DNA of 64,000 nt from Prolixibacter bellariivorans ATCC BAA-1284 (GCF_000621705.1 NZ_JHXO01000001.1:62001-126000); one strand, 5' to 3'; positions 42,053 through 51,204 are shown, counted from the stretch's first letter. Numbers and translations: made by a program. Notes: generated by a model from the letters alone, not told the origin.

Positions 42053-42862
42053 TTAAAAACTGACCAGTGTCATGCCGGCAGAAAACGGATAAAGTACCGG
42101 ACCATGGCCGTCTTTGAAAAACGGAACCGGCGAATACTCTGCAAATACGTTAAACCATTTGTATCCCATACGCACCGTGTAGCTGTAACGATAATCGTTC
42201 AGATACAATTCGTCGCGGAACTTCACCTTTTCACTGATACCTTCCTGATGGTATTTCAGTTTGGTATGGCTACCCAATTTATAACCAAACACCACACCAG
42301 CCGACATCCAGAAGCGTCGCTGAAAATGCCCGATAGGTATCTGAAATTCAAGCAACAGCGGAATTCTTCCATAAAACGTACTGAGTTTGGATTTCCGCAT
42401 CTCTTCGTAACCCGGATAGATGGGCTGTATAACGCCGTTTGCATCTGCTTCGATGGTTAGTTCCGGGTTAAACCGGTAATCATCGAAGCATAATCCCAAA
42501 CCTGTAACCAGGCCAATGGCATCATGATACCGCTGTAAACTGATACTCTTTTGCCAAAAATTGACCTGATAAGAAAACGAGCGCCAGATTTTCAAATTCA
42601 TGAACCCGTCCTGCGAAGGCGGATAAGCTGAATAGTCCTTTTGTAAAAAGGAATTAATCCCCAGATGAAAACCGCTCCAGTGACCGGAAAAATTCCGATC
42701 CCAGAAACTTCGGTAACCGTCCTGGTTCCCCATAAAATCGTTAATAGAAACTGCATGCCTGGGTTTTGCCGGCACAATCGTGATGGTATCGTTTTGTTGT
42801 GCCACCAGAATTTGGGCAAACAACAACGCGGTTATTGTGAATGTCAGGTATTTTCTAGTCAT
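42053..42862 (-). CDS. outer-membrane beta-barrel protein, twin B
   Basis: 269 residues. Signal peptide (about 1-22, ending ILVAQ), a short periplasmic segment, then beta strands alternating hydrophobic and polar residues to the C-terminus (YPFSAGMTLVSF, ending in Phe). It is a shorter paralogue of the gene at 42961: both share GLVTGLGL..DYRF, a LEFQIPI/FEFQIPI strand and LGSHTK(L/V)K. The family resembles PorT-like outer-membrane barrels of Bacteroidota. It follows the longer twin by about 100 bases, separated by a terminator, so it may need its own promoter or read-through. Confidence 0.75.
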   Translation of the reverse strand: MTRKYLTFTITALLFAQILVAQQNDTITIVPAKPRHAVSINDFMGNQDGYRSFWDRNFSGHWSGFHLGINSFLQKDYSAYPPSQDGFMNLKIWRSFSYQVNFWQKSISLQRYHDAIGLVTGLGLCFDDYRFNPELTIEADANGVIQPIYPGYEEMRKSKLSTFYGRIPLLLEFQIPIGHFQRRFWMSAGVVFGYKLGSHTKLKYHQEGISEKVKFRDELYLNDYRYSYTVRMGYKWFNVFAEYSPVPFFKDGHGPVLYPFSAGMTLVSF

Positions 42863-42900
42863 GGACCGAGGTTTGTACAAATTTAACTGAAAAAGCAGCA

Positions 42901-42933
42901 GAAAAAAAATGAGCCGGTTACAAGCCGGCTCAT
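42901..42933 (-). terminator. terminator after the longer beta-barrel gene
   Basis: Perfect 9-bp stem ATGAGCCGG / CCGGCTCAT followed on the minus strand by TTTTTTT. Confidence 0.85.
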
Positions 42934-42960
42934 CTATATTTCAATTTTACAAACTGAGTA

Positions 42961-43884
42961 TTACCAATTCACAAGTCCCAATCCGATGGTGAAAGGATAC
43001 ATTTCCGGGCCACGGTTACTTTCGTAGAACGGTGTAAAGTAATAGGTGGCAAAAAGGTTAATTCCCTTGTAACCGATTCGGGCAGTTGCCCCGTACCGGA
43101 AAGGTGAGATATTGAAGTCATCCCGGTTTTTATCCTTTGTTCCGCTGTGCTTTACTTTGGTGTGCGAACCCAGTCTCAGCCCACCGATAACTCCTCCGGA
43201 AAAATAGGCTCGCTTATACGATTTATTAATCGGAATCTGGAATTCAAACATTAACGGAGCCTGCAAATACAAGGTATTCAGTTTGGTTTTATCGATATTG
43301 TCGTAAGTAAGATAAACCGGACTGGTAACGCCGTTTTCATTCGAAAGGGTATTCCTGTTCGAGAACCGGTAGTCGTTCCAGTTCAATCCGAGCCCGGTGA
43401 CCAATCCAATGGTGTTGTGCTGCTTTTGCAAACCAATACTGTACCGCAGGAAGTTGATGTTGACCTCGTAGGATTTGTTGTGGTTCAAATCCATCCAGTT
43501 AGACTCGGGAAAACCCGCATACGTGGCATTGGCAAAGGAGTTCACTCCCATTTCAAACAGCGCCCAGTGCCCTTTGAATTTAGGCCGGTGACCGGTCCAT
43601 TTTTCAAATTCATCGTCATCCAGCGTATCAAAATCAACAGAGGAACCGTGCCAACCATCAGCAATGACAATCGCCTTGCGTCCCAACCGGATTTTCACCG
43701 TATCGTTATCGAAGGAATTTACATCAACCGAATTGTCACCAACCTGGACATTGGTTTTCCCCATTCCATCAATCACCGTAACGGCATTCTTTCCAAGCAC
43801 TTTTACCCGCACCGTATCTTGTGCCATCATATACTGAGCGCTGAACATGATCAGCATAAAGCTTAGAAGTATTCTACCAAACAT
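42961..43884 (-). CDS. outer-membrane beta-barrel protein, twin A, with N-terminal extension
   Basis: 307 residues. The signal peptide ends MMAQD. About 60 residues of short beta-like repeats (VRVKVLGKNAVTVIDG, VKIRLGRKAIVIADG) form a head domain missing from the twin at 42053, then a barrel with GLVTGLGLNWNDYRF, FEFQIPI and LGSHTKVK, ending PFTIGLGLVNW. It lies 55 bases behind the anti-sigma gene on the same strand, so it is likely a member and a target of that sigma operon. Function beyond an outer-membrane location is unknown. Confidence 0.78.
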   Translation of the reverse strand: MFGRILLSFMLIMFSAQYMMAQDTVRVKVLGKNAVTVIDGMGKTNVQVGDNSVDVNSFDNDTVKIRLGRKAIVIADGWHGSSVDFDTLDDDEFEKWTGHRPKFKGHWALFEMGVNSFANATYAGFPESNWMDLNHNKSYEVNINFLRYSIGLQKQHNTIGLVTGLGLNWNDYRFSNRNTLSNENGVTSPVYLTYDNIDKTKLNTLYLQAPLMFEFQIPINKSYKRAYFSGGVIGGLRLGSHTKVKHSGTKDKNRDDFNISPFRYGATARIGYKGINLFATYYFTPFYESNRGPEMYPFTIGLGLVNW

Positions 43885-43939
43885 AGCTTTTTGTTTTTGT
43901 TTGTGAGTAGGACGAACCGTTGCCGGATTTTGTTACAGG

Positions 43940-44992
43940 TTAGCGATTTTTATTCACCGGAAGGGAGAAGGAAATTAGCCGGCTGTGGAAAGAGATGGAC
44001 TTTATTTCGCCGTCATTCCCGCGCTTTCCGACCAGTCGATCGCCTGATGCCCGTGCAATCAGCTGAAGTCCACCCAACGCAATGTTGTCGGACGAAAGCA
44101 ATTCCCGGTCTTCGCTGTGTAAGGAGTTTTCCAGTTTCCTGTCCAGGAGATCCACTACAGGAATTTCATCAGCCAACGCATTTCCCGGAGCCTCGTAATC
44201 CAGCACCATCACCACTTTCTCCGGCTGCACATCAAAGCGGATAACCTTCGCTTTCATCGGTTCCGGAATATTCATCGCAATACGCTCGAGCTCCGGTTGT
44301 GCTTCTTTCTGGGGTATTGCTTTTGCTTTCGCCGGAAGAATCTCAGCTACCCGCAACGGTTTTTCCCTCACAATCTTTTTCTGCGGTGGGGTCGCCAATT
44401 TGCTTTCATCTTTCACACCTTCTTTTTCCTTACCGGGAACCGCTTCCCGCTCACTATCGGTAACAGGCGCTTCGGCGACTTTCGGATTAGGCGACTGCTG
44501 AACAGTTCCATCTTTTTCGGGATAGAAAAGGAACATTCCCAACGTCAGTACTGCAGCGGCAGCAACACTCCACCAGATGGGTAGTACGCGGGTTTTTCTT
44601 TTCAGCTTTGCTTTATTGGGAAAAACAATGCTCGCATCGGGTTGCAGTTTTAACCGGGCAAACTGGCTGACGGTTTCTTCCGCTTCTGCGTGATTTTCCA
44701 GCCAGGTTTGGAACGCGGCAACTTCTTCATTAGAAAGGTCTCCTTCGGAAAGCGCAATAGCAGCTTCTTCCAGTCCTTCCGGGGTATCGAAAACAGACTT
44801 ATGCAGTGAGTTCTTTCCTTTCATCGATAACTCCTCCGGCTGAAGCCTCAACGAAGAAATTCCTTCTTCATCAGGAGCCAAACGGGGATGCTCCCGGAAG
44901 AAAGCCTCCAGCATCTTCCGCGTTTCCGGATCTAATTCCCCTTCCAGGTAATCCAGAACAAACTCCTCGTAATTTTCAGTCGTTATCTTCAT
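43940..44992 (-). CDS. putative membrane-bound anti-sigma factor
   Basis: 350 residues. The cytoplasmic part (about 1-135) contains two acidic helical segments with a similar pattern (EEFVLDYLEGELDPETRKMLEAF; IALSEGDLSNEEVAAFQTWLE), as in zinc-less anti-sigma domains. One membrane helix follows (about 138-158, WWSVAAAAVLTLGMFLFY), then a Pro/Lys/Glu-rich periplasmic linker and a C-terminal beta-like domain. It has no Cys, so it is not a ZAS-type regulator. Its ATG overlaps the sigma stop codon (TGATG at 44994-44990), which supports translational coupling and the anti-sigma call. Confidence 0.75.
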   Translation of the reverse strand: MKITTENYEEFVLDYLEGELDPETRKMLEAFFREHPRLAPDEEGISSLRLQPEELSMKGKNSLHKSVFDTPEGLEEAAIALSEGDLSNEEVAAFQTWLENHAEAEETVSQFARLKLQPDASIVFPNKAKLKRKTRVLPIWWSVAAAAVLTLGMFLFYPEKDGTVQQSPNPKVAEAPVTDSEREAVPGKEKEGVKDESKLATPPQKKIVREKPLRVAEILPAKAKAIPQKEAQPELERIAMNIPEPMKAKVIRFDVQPEKVVMVLDYEAPGNALADEIPVVDLLDRKLENSLHSEDRELLSSDNIALGGLQLIARASGDRLVGKRGNDGEIKSISFHSRLISFSLPVNKNR

Positions 44993-45477
44993 CACACCAC
45001 CACATCAATGCTACCGATGTACTTCTTCAAAAAAACGCGGGCCCGGTAAATATAAACCTTTACCTGCGCTTCGGTTAAACCGGAAATTTCGGCAATTTCC
45101 CGATAGGAATAGCCTTCGTAATCGCGCAGCAACACTACGCTGCGTTGTTTTTCCGGCAAACGGGAAACTGCTTCATGAAGCACTTCCTGCAAATCGGAAA
45201 AACCATTTCGTTCGTGGCGGATCTCATGTTCCAACGGATCGCCAATGACTTCCCGTTTACTTTTCCGCATACGATCAATCATCGTGTGATAAGCCGTGGT
45301 AAACAGGTAGGTTTTGACCTTTGTTCCGTCAATATTATCGCGATGCCGCCACATCTTTTCGTAACTGTCCTGCACAACGTCCCTTGCCCCGTCTTCGTCG
45401 TGCATATTTTTCACGACAAAGCGGTATACTCTGTCAGTCCATTCATCTACTGCGCGGTTATATTCATCAAGGGTCAT
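44992..45477 (-). CDS. ECF RNA polymerase sigma factor
   Basis: 161 residues. Region 2 covers about 10-75 (DRVYRFVVKNMHDEDGARDVVQDSYEKMW, then the DNA-contacting KTYLFTTAYHTMIDRMRK) and region 4 about 105-155 (RLPEKQRSVVLLRDYEGYSYREIAEISGLTEAQVKVYIYRARV). It heads an operon with its likely anti-sigma and two beta-barrel genes, all reading leftward; such sigma factors usually answer to envelope conditions. The target promoters cannot be told from this window. Confidence 0.93.
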   Translation of the reverse strand: MTLDEYNRAVDEWTDRVYRFVVKNMHDEDGARDVVQDSYEKMWRHRDNIDGTKVKTYLFTTAYHTMIDRMRKSKREVIGDPLEHEIRHERNGFSDLQEVLHEAVSRLPEKQRSVVLLRDYEGYSYREIAEISGLTEAQVKVYIYRARVFLKKYIGSIDVVV

Positions 45478-45575
45478 CCGGTCAGGCTACAATTACATGT
45501 TGGAAGTAAGACGACTGTTTCCTGTTAAAGTTACAGCCATCACCGGATTTTTTCAACTTCCTGATTTTTTGCCAC

Positions 45576-45606
45576 AAAAAAAAAGGTTGCTCGTTGGAGC
45601 AACCTT
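45576..45606 (-). terminator. terminator of the dCMP deaminase-protease operon
   Basis: Perfect 10-bp stem AAGGTTGCTC / GAGCAACCTT around GTTG, followed on the minus strand by nine T. Confidence 0.9.
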
Positions 45607-45624
45607 CTGTATATGAATTGTCAT

Positions 45625-47253
45625 TTATTTCTTCTGTTCGGCAGTTTGGTCCGATTCAATCACACTAATGGCCTTGCGCAGTGTGGTGTCAATCTCTTTG
45701 ATGATGGGATAAAATCCTTCCTCACCAAGAATATTCCGGGCAATGTAGGCATTGAGTTGGATTTTCAGAATTTTCCCTGAAACCTTCAATCCTTTGCTAT
45801 CGCGAGGAACACCATTCTTTGCGGCAAACCGGACAAATTGCGAGAATACATCCTGCTTATTCAGGTAATCCTCGATGGCTTTGGCGTCTTTCATTTTCGA
45901 TAGCAATTCGCGATGCGAGTCGGCATAATCGAAGGCAAAACGGTAAACCAATCCTTTCGAAGTAATCTTGCCATAATAGTCGGAGAAACCGGTTGTATCA
46001 GCCGGAACAAACACATCCGGCATGATTCCTCCACCGCCGTAAACAACCCGGCCTGTACGGGTATGATACTTCAATGAATCGTTGAAATGGATACTGTCTC
46101 TTTGCTCAAATTCACCATGCTTGTAACGCCGGGCAATATCCTGGTAGTAAGCCTGGTTTCCATCCGTATACGGCTTCTGTATACATCTGCCGGAAGGCGT
46201 GTAATAACGGGCAACCGTTAAACGCATAGCGGAACCGTCGCTGAACGGAATCTGCTCCTGCACCAATCCTTTTCCAAATGAACGGCGACCGACAATCATC
46301 CCCCGATCGTTATCCTGGATGGCACCGGAGAAAATCTCGCTGGCCGATGCTGAGAACTCATCGATCATTACAACCACTTTTTTGCCAAGCATACTGCCCT
46401 TGCCGTCGGCCCGGAACATTTTCTTCGGCTGATGCAGACCTTTCGTATATACAATCAATTCGCCCTTATCGAGGAACTCACTCACCATCTTGATGACCGC
46501 TGCCAGATAACCACCCGGGTTACCACGAAGGTCGATGATGATATTCTGAGCGCCATCCTTGTTCAATTTGTCTAATGCTTTCATGAACTCGGCGTACGTG
46601 TTTTCGGCAAAACGGCTCACTTTCACATAACCGGTCTTTTTATCGATCATATATGAAACATCGACACTGTAAAGCGGAATATTTCCACGTGTAATGTCAA
46701 AGTCGATCAAATCGGGGATTCCGCGACGGGCGATAGAAACCTTTACATGTGTTCCCTTTTCGCCACGAAGTTTCTTGATAACCTTATCGTTCGTGATATT
46801 GACTCCGGCAATCGTGGTATCGTTAACCATCACAATGCGGTCGCCAGCCTGAATTCCAAGCTTCTGAGATGGCCCACCCGAGATGACATCGACCACAGTA
46901 ACCGTATCATTTTGAATGGAAAACTGCACACCGATTCCGCCAAAATTACCTGACATTTCCTCGTTCACTTCCTGCATATCCTTTTTGGGAATGTATGTCG
47001 TGTGCGGATCGAGTTGTTTCAGTATATCGGGAATGGCGTTATTGACCAGTTGTTTTTCGTTGACCGAATCGACATAATAGTCGTTGATCAGATTCATGAT
47101 GAGATCGATCTTATTATTGGCCGGCGACTTGAGGTGATCGTAAGCGGACTGTTGCCGACGCTGCAGGACAATCCCGATGAAAATTCCAACAATAATGGCA
47201 AATGCCAGTAATACCGGGGTCCAGGTGATTAATCTTCTGTTTTTCTTATCCAT
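45625..47253 (-). CDS. S41 family C-terminal processing peptidase
   Basis: 542 residues. An uncleaved signal anchor (about 10-30) holds the enzyme at the inner membrane facing the periplasm. A PDZ domain (about 85-170, GIGVQFSIQNDTVTVVDV, PSQKLGIQAGDRIV) picks C-termini; the S41 domain follows with the nucleophile in DEFSASASEIFSGA and the general-base Lys in RRSFGKGLVQ, the Ser-Lys dyad of Tsp/CtpA. A C-terminal helical tail of about 120 residues is usual in Bacteroidota. Its ATG is one base past the stop of the deaminase gene, so both are in one operon despite unlike roles. Confidence 0.93.
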   Translation of the reverse strand: MDKKNRRLITWTPVLLAFAIIVGIFIGIVLQRRQQSAYDHLKSPANNKIDLIMNLINDYYVDSVNEKQLVNNAIPDILKQLDPHTTYIPKKDMQEVNEEMSGNFGGIGVQFSIQNDTVTVVDVISGGPSQKLGIQAGDRIVMVNDTTIAGVNITNDKVIKKLRGEKGTHVKVSIARRGIPDLIDFDITRGNIPLYSVDVSYMIDKKTGYVKVSRFAENTYAEFMKALDKLNKDGAQNIIIDLRGNPGGYLAAVIKMVSEFLDKGELIVYTKGLHQPKKMFRADGKGSMLGKKVVVMIDEFSASASEIFSGAIQDNDRGMIVGRRSFGKGLVQEQIPFSDGSAMRLTVARYYTPSGRCIQKPYTDGNQAYYQDIARRYKHGEFEQRDSIHFNDSLKYHTRTGRVVYGGGGIMPDVFVPADTTGFSDYYGKITSKGLVYRFAFDYADSHRELLSKMKDAKAIEDYLNKQDVFSQFVRFAAKNGVPRDSKGLKVSGKILKIQLNAYIARNILGEEGFYPIIKEIDTTLRKAISVIESDQTAEQKK

Positions 47254-47254
47254 T

Positions 47255-47707
47255 TTATTCTTCCTGTCTGTTTGATTCCAAATCTATCTGTACTATTTCT
47301 ATCGAAGCTCTTTTAAGCAACTCAATTCCATCGTTTAACCGGTACGAGTCGGAGAAAACAACCTTGCTGATGCCTGCCTGAATAATCAGTTTTGAACATT
47401 CGAGGCAAGGTGAGGACGTAACATATAACGTGGCATTTTCGCTGCTGTTGTTCGACTTGGCCACTTTTGTAATAGCGTTAGCCTCAGCATGCAACACGTA
47501 AGGTTTTGTTTTGTTCTCTTCATCCTCACAGTTGTTTTCAAAACCAGAGGGAGTACCGTTGTAACCATCCGAGATGATCATTTTGTCTTTCACCAGCAAA
47601 GCTCCTACCTGCCGGCGCTTACAGTACGAATTTTCGGCCCAGATACGAGCCATACGCAGATAGCGATAGTCAAGTAACGCTTGTTTGCGGTTATTCGTTT
47701 TATCCAT
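47255..47707 (-). CDS. dCMP deaminase family protein
   Basis: 150 residues of the cytidine/deoxycytidylate deaminase fold: CKRRQVGALLVKD near 30, the zinc-binding HAEANAITK (His and the proton-shuttling Glu) and PCLECSKLIIQAGI with its two Cys. Such enzymes (ComEB type) convert dCMP to dUMP for thymidylate synthesis. All zinc ligands are present. It is the first gene of a two-gene unit with the S41 protease. Confidence 0.92.
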   Translation of the reverse strand: MDKTNNRKQALLDYRYLRMARIWAENSYCKRRQVGALLVKDKMIISDGYNGTPSGFENNCEDEENKTKPYVLHAEANAITKVAKSNNSSENATLYVTSSPCLECSKLIIQAGISKVVFSDSYRLNDGIELLKRASIEIVQIDLESNRQEE

Positions 47708-47771
47708 GCAATGCGTTCGTTTTACTTAATAACTGCGTTCGGTTTAGACGGTGTCTCAGAAAAAGCACATG

Positions 47772-47800
47772 AAAAAAAACCGCCTTGAACGGGGCGGTAT
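47772..47800 (-). terminator. terminator of the receiver-domain gene
   Basis: ACCGCC pairs with GGCGGT; on the minus strand it is followed by eight T, 17 bases past the stop. Confidence 0.75.
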
Positions 47801-47816
47801 AAATGATCTCAGTCGT

Positions 47817-48191
47817 TCAGAGGAAGTTTTTTATTTTATCCAGAATATCTTTCGATTTAATGGGCTTGGCCCAGAAGTCGTCACACCCACTCTCCTTCGC
47901 CATTTCAACATCTTCCGGCATCACAAAGGCGGTTTGGGCAATCACCGGCAACTCTGGTCTGATCTCCTTTATCTTGCGGGTGGCATCGAAGCCATTCATA
48001 ATGGGCATTTGTAAATCCATCAATACCAAACTAACCGCCGGGTTCGTTTTGACCGTTTTAACCGCTTCCTGCCCGTTCTTGACCCAAATCATTTCTGCAT
48101 CAATCTTACGCAAAACAGCTTTCAGATACAGATAGTTGGACTCGGCATCTTCAACAACAAGAATGACAAATTTCTTCTCTGGGTTTTCCAC
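47817..48191 (-). CDS. stand-alone response regulator receiver protein
   Basis: 124 residues that are only a CheY-like receiver: acidic pair in VVEDAES, phospho-acceptor Asp in LVLMDLQMPIMNG, the conserved Thr in AQTAF and Lys in WAKPI. There is no output domain, so it must work by protein contact, for example in a phosphorelay with a hybrid kinase elsewhere. The start is GTG 48191, as a stop codon lies directly in front of it in frame and no earlier start exists. Confidence 0.9.
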   Translation of the reverse strand: MENPEKKFVILVVEDAESNYLYLKAVLRKIDAEMIWVKNGQEAVKTVKTNPAVSLVLMDLQMPIMNGFDATRKIKEIRPELPVIAQTAFVMPEDVEMAKESGCDDFWAKPIKSKDILDKIKNFL

Positions 48192-48221
48192 TTATGTTTA
48201 GCTTTTGGGTCCTGTGAAATT

Positions 48222-48229
48222 CAAATATA
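48222..48229 (-). promoter_or_regulatory. -7 element of the receiver-domain gene
   Basis: TATATTTG on the minus strand, 30 bases before GTG 48191, matches TAnnTTTG exactly. The -33 box is unclear. Confidence 0.45.
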
Positions 48230-48331
48230 TACAAAAATATTTTAGTTATGCTTCATAGGTCGAAAAATACACCGTACATAAAATAAACGCTCAATTCAAC
48301 CAACTTATTATTTCCTAAATCATTGTGATAA

Positions 48332-50563
48332 TTAATTGAACCAATAGGTCATTTTGAAAACCAGCGCCCTGTTCTTTGCCTGCATGTTTCCCGGAAAATA
48401 GTTATCGGTGTACACCAGGTAAATATCTGATACCGGCTGATACCGCCATTGCAGCCGGGCATTTACATTGATGTTGTCAATCTGCTCATTGTATTGCACA
48501 TAGGTGGTGAAGAACAGTTTATCGGTAAAGGTTACATCCAGCTTCGGGCCAACCAGCCAGTAACCGGTATCGCCCCAGGGCTGTGGTAACTTCAGGTTAT
48601 TGTAACTGAACACCATCGACACATATCCAAACGGCTGGAAACGGTAGTTCAACATTCCTTCAACATGTAGGCGGTTTCCATTAAAGAAGCCACCGTAACC
48701 GGAAGAAAGTTCATACTTGAAGGTTTTTCGGTTGTCAGATTGGTAAATCAACGTGGCATCGAACCAATTGTAACCGGTACCTGCTTCAAGGAAATGGTTT
48801 CCCTGGTTGGTGGGATCGAAAGCATTGCGCAGCTTGATGTACCAGAAATTGGTTTCCAGTTCCAGATGACTCCGGTTATGAAACTGGAAAAAGTAATCGA
48901 AGCTGACTTCGCGATCGGTTAATTCCATATCTCCCGGACGGAAATATGTATCCAATTCAGTGAAAAATCCGTGATATTCCACATTGCTCTTGTCCGGATA
49001 AAATCGAACGGTGGCTGTCGGATTCAGGCGCAAATAATCCACACGGGGAACGTACCCGGTTTCCGCATTGTAGTTTTTCCCTACATAATATTCTTTGATT
49101 CCCAGGTCATATTGCTTCCGCGAATAATTTAACTGGGTTCCCTGCGCAAACTGCTCTCCGGAACTCATGCCAGGTGTAAACGAACGAAACCCGAAAAATT
49201 CGCCCGTCCAGTAATTGTTCGAACTGGCCAGATTGTATTCCAAACCAGCTACCCGGTTGTATTCGTTCCCTGTAAAACCGGAAGGAACGTTCATGTTCTG
49301 CTTATTCACAAAGATGGCTCCGATATTCGAGCGCGAAAAAACTTTCTTTTGCACCGAAGCCACAAAAAAGTTGCGTGCCAGCAAATCACCCTGCTTTTCT
49401 GTTTCCATGTCCATCACTCCAAGTCGCCAGTCGTTTCCAAGTTTTCCGCTTAAGCGGGCACCGGCCAACACCGGCGAATCCAAACCAATACGACGTGAAA
49501 AAAACGGACGGATTTGACCGGAACCATAATTGGCAAACAGGTCGCTGTTTTCGAGAAAAAACTGTCGCTTCTCGGGGTAATACAATTCGAAGCGATCGAG
49601 ATTGGTTACCTGATCGTCAACTTCCGCCTGCGAAAAATCAGGATTGTAAGTGAGATCGAGGTTAAGTGATGACGACAGTCCCAGCTTGGCATCCATTCCG
49701 AAATCCTTGCGGTAACGGGTATCGGTCCCGGCTTCAAAATCGCGCGACGCACTTCCAAAAATGTAAGGGATGAGTGAAAACTGCAGTCCGGATTTTGGTG
49801 GAGGGGTTTCCCATTGCACCACTCCCGCATACGCCAACGAAGCGGTTGGAAATTGCTGCGGAACAGGTGCCCAGGCCGACTTTTCGTTCCGTTTTAGGTC
49901 CAATCTAGAAAACTGCACATTCCAGTGATCAACGCCACTTTGGTACCGGATAGACTTAAACGGAATCCGCATTTCGGTGACCCAACGGTCTTTGTAATTT
50001 TTGGTCTTCGACTGCCACTTGCAATCCCAAATCAAATTCACGCTGTGACCGTCACTCATCGTTCCGTCCCATTTGGCTCCGGCAGCATTTGCTCCGAATG
50101 AATAACCGGTAGTTTGATCGTTGTACGTATCGAGAAACAGTAAGAAATTATCATTATTACCAAAGACAAAATCGCGCCGCAACGACTCTACCGGCCTTTT
50201 ACCCGGGATGGTGTCGTAAAAAACAAACGCCAGATAAAAAGCCTTGTCGCCATAAGTCATCATCACTTCCGACTTCGCGGCAGCATAACCGGTATCGTAT
50301 GGCAGAACCATGTAAAAATTGGTGGCCTTTTGCGCCCGCTTCCAGTCTTCCTCATCCAGTACGCCGTCAAGTTTAATCGGGCCGGTCCGCTTTTTTACAT
50401 GCAAAACATAGTCGCTGTTAATGGTATTGATGGTAACGGTGGAATCTTTCCGTGAAAACGAAAAAGACTGAGCGGTCAGACCATTATTTCCGGAAGCAGA
50501 TACTCCTTCGGTTACGAGAACCAGCCAAACAGCCAGTGTCGTCAATACTTTGGTAAGTTTCAT
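48332..50563 (-). CDS. DUF5916 protein with CBM9-like N-terminal domain and outer-membrane barrel
   Basis: 743 residues. After a signal peptide (about 1-24), residues 50-240 form a CBM9-like sandwich (IKLDGVLDEEDWKRA, VMMTYGDKAFYLAFVFYDT, WVTEMRIPFKSIRY). The remainder is the DUF5916 region: LDLTYNPDFSQAEVDD, FELYYPEKRQFFLENSDLF and then many amphipathic strands ending ALVFKMTYWFN. This layout is common in Bacteroidota and is thought to be an outer-membrane barrel carrying a carbohydrate-binding-like plug; the ligand is unknown. It is a single-gene unit. Confidence 0.88.
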   Translation of the reverse strand: MKLTKVLTTLAVWLVLVTEGVSASGNNGLTAQSFSFSRKDSTVTINTINSDYVLHVKKRTGPIKLDGVLDEEDWKRAQKATNFYMVLPYDTGYAAAKSEVMMTYGDKAFYLAFVFYDTIPGKRPVESLRRDFVFGNNDNFLLFLDTYNDQTTGYSFGANAAGAKWDGTMSDGHSVNLIWDCKWQSKTKNYKDRWVTEMRIPFKSIRYQSGVDHWNVQFSRLDLKRNEKSAWAPVPQQFPTASLAYAGVVQWETPPPKSGLQFSLIPYIFGSASRDFEAGTDTRYRKDFGMDAKLGLSSSLNLDLTYNPDFSQAEVDDQVTNLDRFELYYPEKRQFFLENSDLFANYGSGQIRPFFSRRIGLDSPVLAGARLSGKLGNDWRLGVMDMETEKQGDLLARNFFVASVQKKVFSRSNIGAIFVNKQNMNVPSGFTGNEYNRVAGLEYNLASSNNYWTGEFFGFRSFTPGMSSGEQFAQGTQLNYSRKQYDLGIKEYYVGKNYNAETGYVPRVDYLRLNPTATVRFYPDKSNVEYHGFFTELDTYFRPGDMELTDREVSFDYFFQFHNRSHLELETNFWYIKLRNAFDPTNQGNHFLEAGTGYNWFDATLIYQSDNRKTFKYELSSGYGGFFNGNRLHVEGMLNYRFQPFGYVSMVFSYNNLKLPQPWGDTGYWLVGPKLDVTFTDKLFFTTYVQYNEQIDNINVNARLQWRYQPVSDIYLVYTDNYFPGNMQAKNRALVFKMTYWFN

Positions 50564-50732
50564 AGTTAGTTAGTATGCAGTGATTTGGACGCTACAATAT
50601 AGAAAAATCAATCTTACAGTCAAAACAACAATATCATTACATTTTTCACAGTAAAATTGAGTTAACGTAATGGATGAACGCACACCAAATGAGATTATTT
50701 AGTATCTTGAAGATGAACGAACTTAAACCTCC

Positions 50733-51188
50733 GTGGAAAATACATTTATCAGTTGTTTGATGCATGTGGTGTTTGGGACGATGGGCCAGCGAAGTTACCT
50801 ATCACCCGATATACGCTCTCAAATGGTATCTTATCTTTCGGCCATAGCCAAATCGAGGGGAACCCGCTTGATTACGCTGGGCGGAACCGAAAATCATGTG
50901 CATCTGTTATTAGCCATTCCTGCAAGACTTTCCGTTGAGTCAGCTGTACTTCCACTTAAAGAAGCTTCACAAACCTGGTTGCGACAACACTTCGATAATT
51001 GCAAAGGTTTTACCTGGCAGAAGGGGTTCGCGGCTTATTCCATCAGTCGCTCACAACTTGAGAGTACCATGCGATTCATCCAGAATCATCAGCAACATCA
51101 CCTGCACAAATCCTTCCGCGAGGAGTACATCGAATTCCTTCGTTACCATCACATTCCCTTCCGGGAAGAAAAATTGTTTGGGAACTAA
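50733..51188 (+). CDS. Y1 (IS200/REP-associated type) transposase homologue with Tyr-to-Phe change
   Basis: 151 residues of the HUH single-strand transposase fold. It matches the short Bacteroidota Y1 proteins: HVVFGTMGQR near 11, the metal-binding HUH at GTENHVHLLL (His55, His57), FTWQKGFAAYSISRSQ near 93-107 and FREEYIEFL near 128. In relatives the catalytic Tyr sits in a YIxNQxxHH motif; here it reads FIQNHQQHH, so position 115 is Phe (TTC at 51075-51077) and the Gln has shifted. A protein without that Tyr cannot form the 5'-phosphotyrosine link. The frame is whole and starts at GTG 50733 (a stop lies three codons upstream). It has no inverted-repeat or hairpin ends of an IS around it. Confidence 0.85.
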   Translation: MENTFISCLMHVVFGTMGQRSYLSPDIRSQMVSYLSAIAKSRGTRLITLGGTENHVHLLLAIPARLSVESAVLPLKEASQTWLRQHFDNCKGFTWQKGFAAYSISRSQLESTMRFIQNHQQHHLHKSFREEYIEFLRYHHIPFREEKLFGN

Positions 51189-51204
51189 CACGGAATTCAG
51201 GGCA

